Position numbers and translations under genes: made by a program. DNA of 64,000 nucleotides. It comes from Phocaeicola vulgatus (lineage in GTDB: Bacteria > Bacteroidota > Bacteroidia > Bacteroidales > Tannerellaceae). The notes under the pieces were generated by a model. The model was not told where the DNA came from and did not search any database. It worked only from the letters and a program-made list of their open reading frames with translations. The stretch spans positions 947,001 through 1,011,000 of the forward strand of contig CP091733.1 in NCBI GenBank assembly GCA_022009975.1. The letters are read 5' to 3'. Shown here one piece after another: positions 46,392 through 56,370 of this stretch; position 1 is the first letter of the stretch, and every line of letters starts with the position of its first letter.

Positions 46392-48425
46392 ATGGATTTT
46401 AAACGTATTTTGCCAGTAGCAATGTTTTCTGCTCTGTTATTGGCAGGTTGTAATGAACAAAAGAGCGCCAAAGAGGTCGGGATTGACCTGGCAAACATGG
46501 ACACGACTGCTTCTGTGGGAACTGACTTCTATCAGTATGCTTGTGGAGGCTGGATTAAAAACCACCCGTTGACTGCGCAATATTCCACTTTTGGCGTGTT
46601 CAACGTTTTGGATGAACAAAACAAAACCCGTTTGAATGAGCTTATCGGCGACATCGCTGCGAAAGAGCAAGCACCGGGTTCTGTGGCTCAAAAGATTGGA
46701 GATTTGTATAACTTGGCTTTGGACAGCGTGAAGCTTAATGGCGACGGTTGCGAACCTATCCGTGAGCAATTGGCTAAGATTGCGTCTATTAAGGAGAAGC
46801 AGGAAATCATCCCGTTGGTGGCAGATTTATATCGCCAAGGAATTGGTTGCTACTTCGTTTCTGCGGTTGAAGCAGATGTCATGAATAGCAAAATGAATCT
46901 TTTCCAGATTTATCAAGGTGGAATCAATTTGGGCCAGAAGGATTACTATTTGGATTCCGATTCTTTGACTTTGGATATCCGTGACAAATACAAACAGCAT
47001 ATCGTTAACTCTTTCAAGTTGGCTGGATTCAGCGAAGAAGAGGCGCAGAAGGACATGGAAGCTGTGATGGAAATAGAGACGGCTATTGCCAAAGCATCCT
47101 TGAGCGTGGTTGAATTGAGAAACCCGGCTGCCAATTATCATAAGATGTCTTTCGATGAACTGAAGAAGGATTTTGCGGGCATCGATTGGGATGCTTATGT
47201 GGCTGGCTTAGGTGCGGAAGGAGTGACTGAAGTGAGCGTGGCCCAAATCGAGCCGATTAAAAAAGTGGCAGAGTTGATAAACAAATTGCCGGTTGAAAAG
47301 CATATCGCTTATATGCAGTGGAATTTGATAGATGCTGCCGCAAGTTTCTTGAGCGATGATTTCGTGAATGAGAAATTCGATTTCTATGGCAAGACATTGT
47401 CTGGCCGCCAAGAGAACCAGCCACGTTGGAAGCGTGCTATCAGCACTGTCAACGGCTCTTTGGGCGAAGCTGTCGGACAAATGTATGTGGAGAAATATTT
47501 CCCGGCTGCTGCCAAGGAGCGCATGATGGACTTGGTGAAGAATTTGCAGGTCGCTTTGGGTGAACGGATTCAAGCCCAGGAGTGGATGAGCGACACCACC
47601 AAGATGAAAGCATTGGATAAATTGAGCACATTCCGTGTAAAGATTGGTTATCCGGACAAATGGAAGGATTATTCTTCTTTGGACATTGCCAAAGATTCTT
47701 ATTGGGCAAACATTGTCCGTGTTTCTGCTTGGTCATTGGCGGACAACATGAACCGTGTAGGCAAGCCGGTGGATGTCGAGGAGTGGTTGATGAGTCCGCA
47801 GACAATCAATGCTTATTATAATCCGACTACCAACGAAATCTGTTTCCCGGCTGCCATCCTCCAGTATCCGTTCTTCGACATGGCCGCTGACGATGCGATG
47901 AACTATGGAGCCATTGGCGTGGTGATTGGTCATGAAATGACCCACGGATTCGACGACCAAGGGCGCCAGTTCGACAAGGACGGAAACTTGAAAGATTGGT
48001 GGACTGCTACAGATGCTCAGAAGTTTGAAGAGCGTTCCAAAGTGATGGTGGACTTCTTTAACAATATCAAAGTGTTGCCGGACTTGAATGCCAACGGTGA
48101 GTTGACATTGGGTGAGAACTTGGCAGACCACGGAGGCTTGATGGTCGCTTACCAGGCTTTGCAGAATGTGACGAAAGATAAACCATTGGGAGAAAAAGAC
48201 GGATTCACACCGGAACAGCGTTTCTTCTTGGCTTATGCCACTTTGTGGGCTCAGAATATCCGTGACGAGCAAATCCGCGTTTACACGAAATCAGACCCTC
48301 ACTCTTTGGGCAAATGGCGTGTGAACGGAGCGTTGCCTCATGTCCAGGCTTGGTATGATGCTTTCCACATCACTCCGGAAGACCCGATGTATGTAGCTCC
48401 AGAGAACAGGTTGACTATCTGGTAA
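46392..48425 (+). CDS. M13-family (neprilysin/PepO-like) zinc metallopeptidase lipoprotein
   Basis: 677 residues with a lipoprotein signal (ALLLAGC, Cys about 20). The N-terminal M13 domain opens GTDFYQYACGGWIKNHPL. The catalytic domain has NAYYNPTTNEICFPAAILQ, the zinc motif HEMTHGFDDQGRQFD near residue 515, and the third ligand in TLGENLADHGG. It cuts small peptides outside the inner membrane. The stop is followed by a family B repeat and the convergent chelatase gene. Confidence 0.95.
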   Translation: MDFKRILPVAMFSALLLAGCNEQKSAKEVGIDLANMDTTASVGTDFYQYACGGWIKNHPLTAQYSTFGVFNVLDEQNKTRLNELIGDIAAKEQAPGSVAQKIGDLYNLALDSVKLNGDGCEPIREQLAKIASIKEKQEIIPLVADLYRQGIGCYFVSAVEADVMNSKMNLFQIYQGGINLGQKDYYLDSDSLTLDIRDKYKQHIVNSFKLAGFSEEEAQKDMEAVMEIETAIAKASLSVVELRNPAANYHKMSFDELKKDFAGIDWDAYVAGLGAEGVTEVSVAQIEPIKKVAELINKLPVEKHIAYMQWNLIDAAASFLSDDFVNEKFDFYGKTLSGRQENQPRWKRAISTVNGSLGEAVGQMYVEKYFPAAAKERMMDLVKNLQVALGERIQAQEWMSDTTKMKALDKLSTFRVKIGYPDKWKDYSSLDIAKDSYWANIVRVSAWSLADNMNRVGKPVDVEEWLMSPQTINAYYNPTTNEICFPAAILQYPFFDMAADDAMNYGAIGVVIGHEMTHGFDDQGRQFDKDGNLKDWWTATDAQKFEERSKVMVDFFNNIKVLPDLNANGELTLGENLADHGGLMVAYQALQNVTKDKPLGEKDGFTPEQRFFLAYATLWAQNIRDEQIRVYTKSDPHSLGKWRVNGALPHVQAWYDAFHITPEDPMYVAPENRLTIW

Positions 48426-48450
48426 TTACAAAATAGTCTGACTGCTTAAA

Positions 48451-48545
48451 AACATACCGTTGTTTTTAAAAAAACGTCACGAGGAATTTTTGAAAACGTC
48501 CAATGTTTTTTCAAAAACATTGGACGTTTTTTTTAAAACAACGGT
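48451..48545. repeat. Repeat family B palindrome between convergent genes
   Basis: AAAACGTCCAATGTTTTT (48493-48510) and its exact reverse complement (48513-48530) are separated by only two bases, an 18-base-pair perfect hairpin. It is flanked by AACATACCGTTGTTTTT and AAAACAACGGTTA. Its location between stops at 48425 and 48586 and its symmetric A/T tracts suit a two-way terminator. Confidence 0.88.
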
Positions 48546-48585
48546 TACTTTAAAAAGAGGCTTAGGCAGGGATTTTTGATACCTG

Positions 48586-50210
48586 TTATTGTTTTCTCCG
48601 TTTCATAATCAGTACGATGCCGCAGAAAATAACAACGACGGCAATCGCAATGACAAAGCCGTTAAAGTCCTTCTTCCCTTGTTCCTGAATTTGGTCCAGG
48701 CGGTCTTGTTTCAGCACGACAGATTTGCCTGTCTCTACCGAAGCCTCTTTTACCATGTTGATTTGGCGGCGATACGTTTCAGTTGCCTGTGCAGCGGCAT
48801 GAGCGGCGATAAAATCTTCCAGTTTGCCATTGTCGCAGACAAAGCCGGAACAAGCCGGATGGAATTCCTTGATTAATTCGACATGTAAAGCAGAGAGTTC
48901 CTTCAATTGTTCTTCCGAGGCTTTCCAATATCCTTTGCGAGCCGTCTCAAGCATGACGGCTGTCATTTCCTGCAAGGCGGCAGGATTTTCCTTTTTGAAA
49001 AAAGAATGAATGCCCAGATGCAGTTCGTCTTTTACATAGATTTTGTAAAGTTCCTCCCACAGCTCCTTGTCGATAGTAGCGGGCTTCATGACGTTCCAGC
49101 CGTATGTGTTCCGGAGAGTTTTGGCGAATGTTCCGGCAGAAGTGGCACCGCCTTTCATTTTCTCCTTTATATATTCCGGATTTAATAAGGTCGTGCGGCT
49201 TTCTACGCCAATCGCCTCTTTCAGATTCTGCATCCGTACTTTATGCCGGTTCCGGTAATCCGAAAGATAGGCTTCTGGGTCTTTCCCCGTAACATTGCGG
49301 ACAGAGAGATTCAAACCTCCCATAAACTCATATATATGGTCGAGGCTCAGAGCTCCCCAGGTATTGCTTTGCCGGGGCTGTATGACTATATCCGTTCGTT
49401 GCAGGGCTACTTCAAACAGGTCTTTCACCACTTCTCCCCATTTGTCAGGATCGCCATAAATGGCTCCCATATTATTGAGGTAGGTGTCGGCAATCTGTTT
49501 TTCGCTATCCCAAGCATCCCCTTTTTCCACCAGCCCCATGATGCCGGTTCCGTAGTTACCGTTTACACCACCGAAGATGCGCATAGTGGACAATTCGCGT
49601 GCTTCTTTGGGCGACATTCCTCTCTCAACCAACAGCTTTTCCGATTCAATCGTTCCTTCGGCTACATAGTTCCCGAATTCATCATTTTCAGATTGGGCTG
49701 CCAATTTGATTGCATTCGTCAGCATGGCAAGACGTGAGGCGGCAAGGTCGCGTAACTGTCCGGAAGTCTGAACGACAATATCGATTCGTGGCCGGTTTAG
49801 CTCTTTGGAAGGAATCAGGCGCAAATCGGTGACACGTCCCATGCCGTCACGCACGGGTTCGACTCCCAACATGTAGAGCGCTTGGGCGAAAGTGGCTCCT
49901 CCCGTTTCGATAAATTCACCTGCCCAGAATGTATAACTGACTTTGCGAGGATAGGCATTGTGTTTGGCAAAATACTGCCGGAGTGTCGTTTCCACCAAGG
50001 CTTTCCCATTATCCCAGGCACGTGTGCTCGGAGTCATTTCCGCATTGATGGAATAGATGTTTCGTCCGGTCGGCAACGTGTTAGGAGCCAGAACGACATC
50101 ACCGCCCGGCGTTGGTGCGAGATAACCGCCATTCAGGGCGTGAAGGATTGCCTGTTGTTCCTTTTCGGGAGAAGCAGCCAGCAGGTTCCTGTATTTAGGA
50201 CGTTTTTCAA
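48586..50210 (-). CDS. CobN/HmuS-like chelatase, C-terminal part with membrane anchor
   Basis: The last third of a CobN-family protein. NGGYLAPTPGGDVVLAPNTL, NIYSINAEMTPSTRAWDNGK and LRLIPSKELNRPRIDIVVQTSGQLRD are standard CobN signatures. It ends with a membrane helix (FVIAIAVVVIFCGIVLIMKRRK), which classical cytoplasmic CobN proteins lack. The frame is shifted at about 50209, where one A is missing (CTAAATAC for CTAAAATAC). The middle part reads NVL up to this point and the joined protein continues KYRNLLAASPEKEQQAI. Confidence 0.85.
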
Positions 50211-51767
50211 AGTGCGTTCAATCTCCAGCACAGCGAAAGAAAACTCTTTTTCTTCCATCGGGACTTCGGGAAGGACATCTTTCTTTCCTTCCTGTCGGGC
50301 TTTTTTACGAGCTTCAATCCGTTTTTTCACCCAATCCGGCATTTTGCCTACTTTAGGCATTCCGGCAGGCATTTTCATTTCACCACCGTTCTCGTTTTTG
50401 TCTCCGGCATTCCCGTTATTTTCCGCAAGAGCCATCATTTCGCTCATGGACATTTGCCGTGGATTGACCGCCATATCGGTTGCGTGTGCTTTCATGAGGT
50501 CTGCATTGCTGAAAGATGCGATTTCTTGCAGCAGGCGGTTTTCATCTACTTGTGAAGAAGCAAGCAGCCGGTGCAATTTCTCTTTGACCGGTGCTAAATA
50601 GTGGCGGGAAATGAAAGCATTGCTCTCCAACTGCTTCCGGGTAATCTTTTTGTTCAATTCGTCAAGTCGTGCCAAACTGTAGGCAATCGGATCGGCGCAC
50701 ATGGCAATAATAGTGGACTCAATCTCTTCTTGGCTGAAAGACTGGCCCGATGTATAAAGCCGTCCGGTCATTTTCTCATTGGCGATTTCTTCTGCATAGT
50801 TCTCAATCCGTTCGATTTCTTCAGCAGAGAATGGCTGGTTCGGGATGCTGTCTAATTGCAAATCCCGATGTAATCCCATATTGAGAGCAATTGCTTTTAT
50901 CTTTTTGGAAAGTTCCGGTTGTCGTTCTTCCGGTGTGTCGTACCAGCTATCTATTTCTTTAAATAAGTCGGAGAATTGCCCACGTGTCCGGCTTTCCATG
51001 AAAGGAGGTGTCAAGTAGGATATCAGGGCTGCATGCGTACGACGTTTGGCGATGATTCCTTCACCGACATTCCCGATGCTATAATAATAGAAATGAGGAA
51101 GGCTGCCGATCAAGCAGTCCGACCAGTCCTTTTTCGACAATCCGGTCTGTTTCCCCGGTGTAAATTCCAAGCTTCCGTGTGTGCCGAAATGGATTAGCGC
51201 ATCCGCTTTAAATCCTTTTTGTGCCCACAGATATGGAGCGATATATGCATGAGGTGGTGCGATGTTCGCCCCGTGTACAATCTGAAAATCATTATCTCCT
51301 TCAGCTGCATGCGGTTGCGGGAACAGGGCGACATTGCCGAAGCGGAGGCAAGAGATGGCAATTGAAGGCTCACCGTCATGCTCGCCACTCAGATAATCCC
51401 CCGGAGCTTCTCCGTATTTATCGACCACTTCCCGGTATTTATCGGTATCGATTACTTCTGCTGCCCATTTCTCATAATCGGATTTCGGTATCCACACCGG
51501 GTTGCCGTTTTGCAGGAAGTCGGCTTGTGCCCCTTTTGCATAAGCACCTAACACCGGGGCTTGTCGCTGTAACATCCTGTTGAAAGCTTCAAACGTGTCC
51601 GGTAGCCCGGCAACAGAATAGCCTTCCTGTTTCAGTCGTTTCAGTAACTCGTATAAAGAAGGAGCCACTTCCAATCCTGCGGCAACGAGGGCACTTTGTC
51701 CGGCTCCTTTGAAATAGCAAATAGCAATGCGTTTGTCTTTATTCGGGATATTCCGCAATTGCATATA
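50211..51767 (-). CDS. CobN/HmuS-like chelatase, middle part with catalytic core
   Basis: This part contains AICYFKGAGQSALVAAGLEV, GDYLSGEHDGEPSIAISCLRFGN reduced to the GE motif, FQIVHGANIAPPHAYIAPYLW and the likely metal/tetrapyrrole site LIHFGTHGSLEFTPGKQTG. A Met/Lys-rich insert (NGGEMKMPAGMPKVGKMPDW) lies near its end. Family members insert cobalt or magnesium into tetrapyrroles, while the HmuS branch is linked to haem handling. The join to the N-terminal part at about 51768 needs two more A (GTCAAAC for GTCAAAAAC), giving VKNYMQLRNIPNKDKR. Confidence 0.83.
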
Positions 51768-52836
51768 GTTTGACATTTTGGGTGAAGTTTTCGAGCCTTT
51801 CCGTCTCTCCGTCAAACACGAAATAACCGTTTTTGTGTTTGTTCTGTGTGGAAATCACTAACGGATAGATGGCACCGTCTATCTCCGGCAACACGATGCG
51901 GGCAGCCAGATAACCGCCTGTTACGCCTTTGTTGCTGTCATTGTCCAGCCATTCTTCCCGGTTCTGCATGATGGAGAGCGGGCAGAACAGCGGAATGTTA
52001 TTCTCAGTCAGCCATTTGACGGTCTTATCGACTCCCAGCCGTCCCATCGGCAAGTAGATAACGGCATCAGGATGTACGCATTCCATTAGTTCCTGGCGTT
52101 TAGCTGCGGAAAAAAGAGGATAAACGTTGAAACCGGCATCCGACAAGCGAACAATCATGCTGTCTATATATCCGCGGTTTCCTTCCAATGGCGAGGTCAT
52201 GCCAGTCACCAAAGCGATGCGGGGAGCACCTTCTTTGTATATGTTCTTTTTATGCAGGTAATCGGTCAATTCGTCTGCTGTCTGGTAAAATACCCCGTCT
52301 TCCAGATGGAAGAAAATGTTAGAAGGAATGATTTGAGGTTCTTTGGCTTCAAGTTTGAACAGCTTGCGTTTGTCGAATGTGTTGCGTACATAATGCAGCA
52401 TATTGCGGAAATTCGACTTACTGCGGTTGTCGTAATAGGTGTCAAGCTGTTTTTGTTGCAGGCTGTCCACATGCTGGTTCGCAATCAATCCGGAAGTGAA
52501 CACGAAAGTGTAGACGGCAGCCCCTTTCTTCCCGGCTTTTTCGATGTTGTTGATTTGTTCGTCTGTCAAACGCAATCCCGGTCCGAACAAAAGAATCGCA
52601 TCATAGTTTTTCAGCGACGACGCCTGTTCGGCTGTTACTTCGTCAACTTGTACCAGACGGCTGTCTGTTGACATGGCGATATTGGATACCTGGTATGAAG
52701 GGAAGTTCACCAGTGCGATGCGGGTAGGCGAAAGCAGGAAGCTATAAAAAGCATATAAGCCGAGTACCAGCAAAATCGCCAGCCCGGCTTTCTTTCCTGC
52801 GGATTTGTATCGACGAAGGAATTGAAATGCAGACAT
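51768..52836 (-). CDS. CobN/HmuS-like chelatase, N-terminal part with membrane anchor
   Basis: It begins MSAFQFLRRYKSAGKKAG followed by a membrane helix (LAILLVLGLYAFYSFLL). The long soluble region that follows includes DAILLFGPGLRLTDEQ, HYVRNTFDKRKLF and ALVTGMTSPLEGNRGYIDSM, the Rossmann-like N-terminal domains of CobN. Together with the C-terminal helix this places the catalytic body in the periplasm. The whole gene spans 48586-52836, about 1,417 residues. It follows the HmuY-like gene by 107 bases. Confidence 0.85.
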
Positions 52837-52943
52837 AAAATTATAGTATGTGATTTTGAAAGTTTAGCAGGAAGGAAGTCCGGGAAATGACAAAATATGT
52901 GTCAAAAGAGTCTTCCTTCCTGTCTAAATCTAAATCTCAGTTA

Positions 52944-53588
52944 TTATTTAAACGGATAAACATATTCGAATGTAACATGACCGGATTTGTCTTTTTCATT
53001 CAAGAAAGACTTCATGATCAGCTTTGCATATTGACCATCGGCAGTGCGGATGATGAATACATTATTATTATAGCTCCATGTTCCTGCCATAAAGTTATAA
53101 AAAGCCCATCCTTGGTTTTCACCGACTTTAAAAGCAGCATTTCCTGTTGTCTCTACATATTTTGGAGGCATGCCGCCGGAAGCCATTACGCTGATTTTAC
53201 TATCTGCGATAAATCCTGTCGATGGGATAGAAGTAACTTTGCTCAAATCTGTTTCTTTTGTATCAAGAGCGGCTCCTTTTCCTTTGCCTGATTCTCCACC
53301 ATTTGTACGGATGTTAAAACGTAAAAATGCAATATCCCAATTCATGTCAGAAGCATAATTCTCTTGATCGACCGTTACAAAATTCCCTTTTGCGAAAGAG
53401 AAATAACTCCATTCAGTGAAGCTTTGCGCCTCGAATTTTACCGTTTTAGCCGTAGCTTCTGGTTCCGGTGTCTTCTTGTCGTCATCATCGCTACAAGCAA
53501 TAAAGCTGATTGATGAAAGTGCGATGGCTATAGCCATCATTCCTTGTTTCAGGCATGATCCTGAAAAGAAAAAGTTTTTTGTTGTCAT
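52944..53588 (-). CDS. HmuY-family surface lipoprotein
   Basis: 214 residues with a lipoprotein signal (ISFIAC, Cys about 32) followed by an Asp-rich, flexible linker (SDDDDKKTPEPE). The HmuY beta-fold is indicated by FTEWSYFSFAKGNFV, NWDIAFLRFNIRTNGGESG and WAFYNFMAGTWSYNNNVFII. HmuY proteins capture haem at the surface and hand it to a TonB receptor. Here the gene lies between a TonB receptor and a CobN/HmuS-like gene under a cobalamin riboswitch, so the true ligand may be a corrinoid. Start at 53588. Confidence 0.87.
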   Translation of the reverse strand: MTTKNFFFSGSCLKQGMMAIAIALSSISFIACSDDDDKKTPEPEATAKTVKFEAQSFTEWSYFSFAKGNFVTVDQENYASDMNWDIAFLRFNIRTNGGESGKGKGAALDTKETDLSKVTSIPSTGFIADSKISVMASGGMPPKYVETTGNAAFKVGENQGWAFYNFMAGTWSYNNNVFIIRTADGQYAKLIMKSFLNEKDKSGHVTFEYVYPFK

Positions 53589-53627
53589 ACAAATAAAATT
53601 TATTGGTTATACACTCCCTGTGAAAAA

Positions 53628-54687
53628 TCAAAATTTGAATAATATGGAACCGAACGCTCTTGCTCCCGGATCATAGGTCGTATAGTGGACCGGATCAGTA
53701 TAATTGAAAATATTTTGTACTCCGGCTGTTGCTGTTAATGCCATGTGACGATATTTCCATGGAGTATACTGAAGTGTCAGTTTCCATAAACTGTAAGCCG
53801 ATTGAGATTCTGTTGTCATCTTTTGTACCATATTCCCAGTTGTTTCGTCAATTGTCACTTCTTCCTTGATATTAGTTTTCTTGGAACTCCAATGTCCGGC
53901 AACTGAAACAGATGCTTCTTTCTTGAAAACATTGAAACGGTATGAAGCATTGCAACTGATTGCATGACGGATATTCCCTTTCAGTTGCAATTTGGTGTTT
54001 TTATCCAACGCATCCGTAAAAGCATAGCTTCCATGCAGGTAAATTTGGCGAATAGGATAATAATCAACGCTGATTTCTGCACCACGTATGCGGACATCAT
54101 CCACATTGCTGTAGCGTAATTCCGTAGTGGTGATGCCATTGATGTCTGTTACATTCACGTAAGATGATTGTATCTTATTTTTGATGCTGTTTTGATAGAC
54201 TTCAGCACTAATGTTGAAATTCCGATGTAAGTATTCGGCAGATAAAGAAAAATAGTTTGATTTTTCCGCTTTTAGATTCGGGTTGCCGATATTATGTGAG
54301 ACACTTCCCATCATAAAATCTGAATATAATTCGGTTGCATCCGGAGCTTTGAACCCCTTGCTGTAACCTCCTCGGAATATCCAGTCGCCAGGATTGAACA
54401 TCAGGCTCACTTTGGGAGTATAAGCGTTTCCGAATGCAGAATGATGCGTGTATCGAAAGCCCCCGATGATATCCAGTAAGGGTAAGATTTGCCAGTCTGC
54501 TTGGACAAATCCGTTGATGTCGTGTACTTTACGTGTCTTTATTTCCGTGCCGTATTGCATGTCATTGTAATCTTTGTTCCAATTGAATTCCCCTCCGAAC
54601 ACCATTTGTAAATTATCCACAGGGGTGTAAATATCAGTTAGACGCAATGTTTGTACATTGGATGATGCATTTAGCTGTGGAATCCAA
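53628..54687 (-). CDS. TonB-dependent receptor, barrel part (BtuB/HmuR-type)
   Basis: The C-terminal two thirds of the barrel. It contains TDIYTPVDNLQMVFGGEFNW, the FRGGYSKGFKAPDATELYSD segment found in BtuB/HmuR-like receptors, many alternating aromatic strands and the terminal GARAFGSILFKF. Two A are missing at about 54688 (GAAAAG for GAAAAAAG), which ends the N-terminal frame shortly afterwards. Joined, the sequence reads TVYEKSWIPQLNASSNVQTL. The HmuY-like gene starts 39 bases downstream. Confidence 0.85.
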
Positions 54688-55854
54688 CTTTTCGTAGACA
54701 GTTTTACGTGTATAGAAATCTCCGTAATAAACGAGTTTCAGTTGGTTGTACTTGCCTATTTGTTGCTCCAATGTGGCACGCAATGTCTTATTCAAACTTT
54801 TATAATGCGTACTTTTTGTACTGAGTGGCGGGTTTTTCACGTCATTCAGGTAAAAAGTTCCGGAACCGGTTATTTTGGTTTGTTTATGTGCCCAGCCCAA
54901 CTTTTCCTCAAAAGTCATATTGGCAGATGGTTGCTTGGTAAATGCTTCCGGACTTTCCGGTGTCAAATCATAGCCATCTGTGGAATTACGATTGAATAAT
55001 GTCTGAGAAGTAAAGTCTTTGTAGGTTGTTCCGAAGCTACCGTCAACCAAAAATTCATTGTATTTGGAATAACGAACTTTGGTCCAACCTTCCGCCGGAC
55101 GTTCCGGTGTTTTTGTAATGATGTTGACAATCATGCCGATTGCGCTGGATCCGTATAATGCGGATGCTGCTCCTTTAATAACCTCGATTTGTTTGATGTT
55201 GGAAGTGCTAAGACGTTCGAAATCAATCGGACCTCCGGGAGTGTTGGACAATCTTTCTCCGTCAATGAGTATTAAGACATATTTGTTTTCCAATCCTTGT
55301 ATCTGGATATTATCACCTCGTGGGTCACTGTTGAATTGTAATCCGGGAATTGTGAACTCCAATGCGTCCATGATGTTTTCGAAATCATTTCTTTGCAACT
55401 GCGCTGCGGGAATTAATCGGGTGAGCACAGGCGTGTTCAGAATTGTTTTTTCCGTACGTGTTCCGGTAACAACCACTTCGTTCAGGTTGAATATGCCGGC
55501 ATTCATGGTGATGTTTAATTCTTTTTTCGGTCCGTTGGCATCGATTTTGATTCGTTGTTCCATGTAACCAGTGGAGCGAATCAGCAAATTGTAGCTTTTC
55601 CCTTCAATTAATTCCATTTGGAAAAAGCCGTCTGCATCACAGGCTGTGCCTATTGCCGTCCCTTGGACAGTGATGGTTGCCATCGGTATACCTTCTCCTG
55701 TCTCCGCATCGGTAACTCTGCCGGTTAACAAACAAGTACCGGCTTTCACTTCTTTAATATCGGGTGAATTGACAGATATTTCTTCTGCCAGAGCTGTTCC
55801 AGAAGAAAACACACACACCGAAAGTAAAGACATTGCAATACAATTCAGTTTCAT
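54688..55854 (-). CDS. TonB-dependent receptor, signal and plug part (BtuB/HmuR-type)
   Basis: The ATG at 55854 gives the best signal peptide (MKLNCIAMSLLSVCVF to TALAEE); an ATG at 55884 is also in frame. It has a carboxypeptidase-like domain (CLLTGRVTDAETGEGIPMAT), then LNEVVVTGTRTEKT and the plug with ILIDGERLSNTPGGPIDFER and VIKGAASALYGSSAIGMIVN. It lacks the long SusC-specific barrel and is of the BtuB/HmuR class. The riboswitch ends about 90 bases upstream, which makes cobalamin or another corrinoid the likely cargo. Confidence 0.87.
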
Positions 55855-55945
55855 ATAAGCTATAAATAAGTGGATGAATTTCATGAGGAAATCCTGTCCT
55901 GTTAATTCTCGCCTTTGGTCCCGAAGGATCGAATATCAAATGATT

Positions 55946-56101
55946 GAGGCAGGTTTTCTGACTTTCCCGGCTTTGCGTGGCCTTCCCGACTATGTCAGTG
56001 GCGTGAGATCGCAAGCATTTCCGATTGTGATATCGGAACGGGATTACAGCAACGGGCATTGTTCCCGGACTTACACCGGATTCCCTCTCACCACCTGCAG
56101 A
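55946..56101 (-). promoter_or_regulatory. Cobalamin (B12) riboswitch
   Basis: Read on the minus strand: GCAGGTGGT opens stem P1, and GGGAATCCGGTGTAAGTCCG and GCCCGTTGCTGTAA give the conserved core. GCCACTGACATAGTCGGGAA and AGCCGGGAAAGTCAGAAAAC lead into the closing ACCTGCC that pairs with the start. These are the conserved blocks of the cobalamin riboswitch, including the B12-box region. When ligand is bound, the downstream TonB receptor operon is switched off. Confidence 0.92.
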
Positions 56102-56128
56102 AAGCAGGCGATTCACCTTAATCCGCAG

Positions 56129-56136
56129 CAAAAGTA
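56129..56136 (-). promoter_or_regulatory. -7 box of the riboswitch operon
   Basis: TACTTTTG on the minus strand, about 28 bases before the riboswitch. A TTTG lies 16 bases further upstream, a somewhat short spacing. The bases from 56137 to 56362 hold no gene. Confidence 0.5.
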
Positions 56137-56370
56137 TGTAAACTATTTATTGCAAAAAAATAATCAATGTTAATTAAACGCAATGGATAGTCGGGTAGTA
56201 ATAGCCCAACCAAGCAGCTTTTTGTGGTAAATAAAATGAGTCAACTTCTTAATCTAAACTCATCCTACAAAAGCATACCACCTTTTCCCGAAAAGCTTAC
56301 TACCTTTTTGGGAAGAGGTCGTCTTGCTGTAAGTAATTTGTCGGAAGAGGAAAGTTATTGCGAATAATTC

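Noticed and set aside
53628..55854. Calling the TonB receptor HmuR with haem as cargo
   Set aside because: The gene order favours it, but the cobalamin riboswitch argues for a corrinoid; the name was left open.
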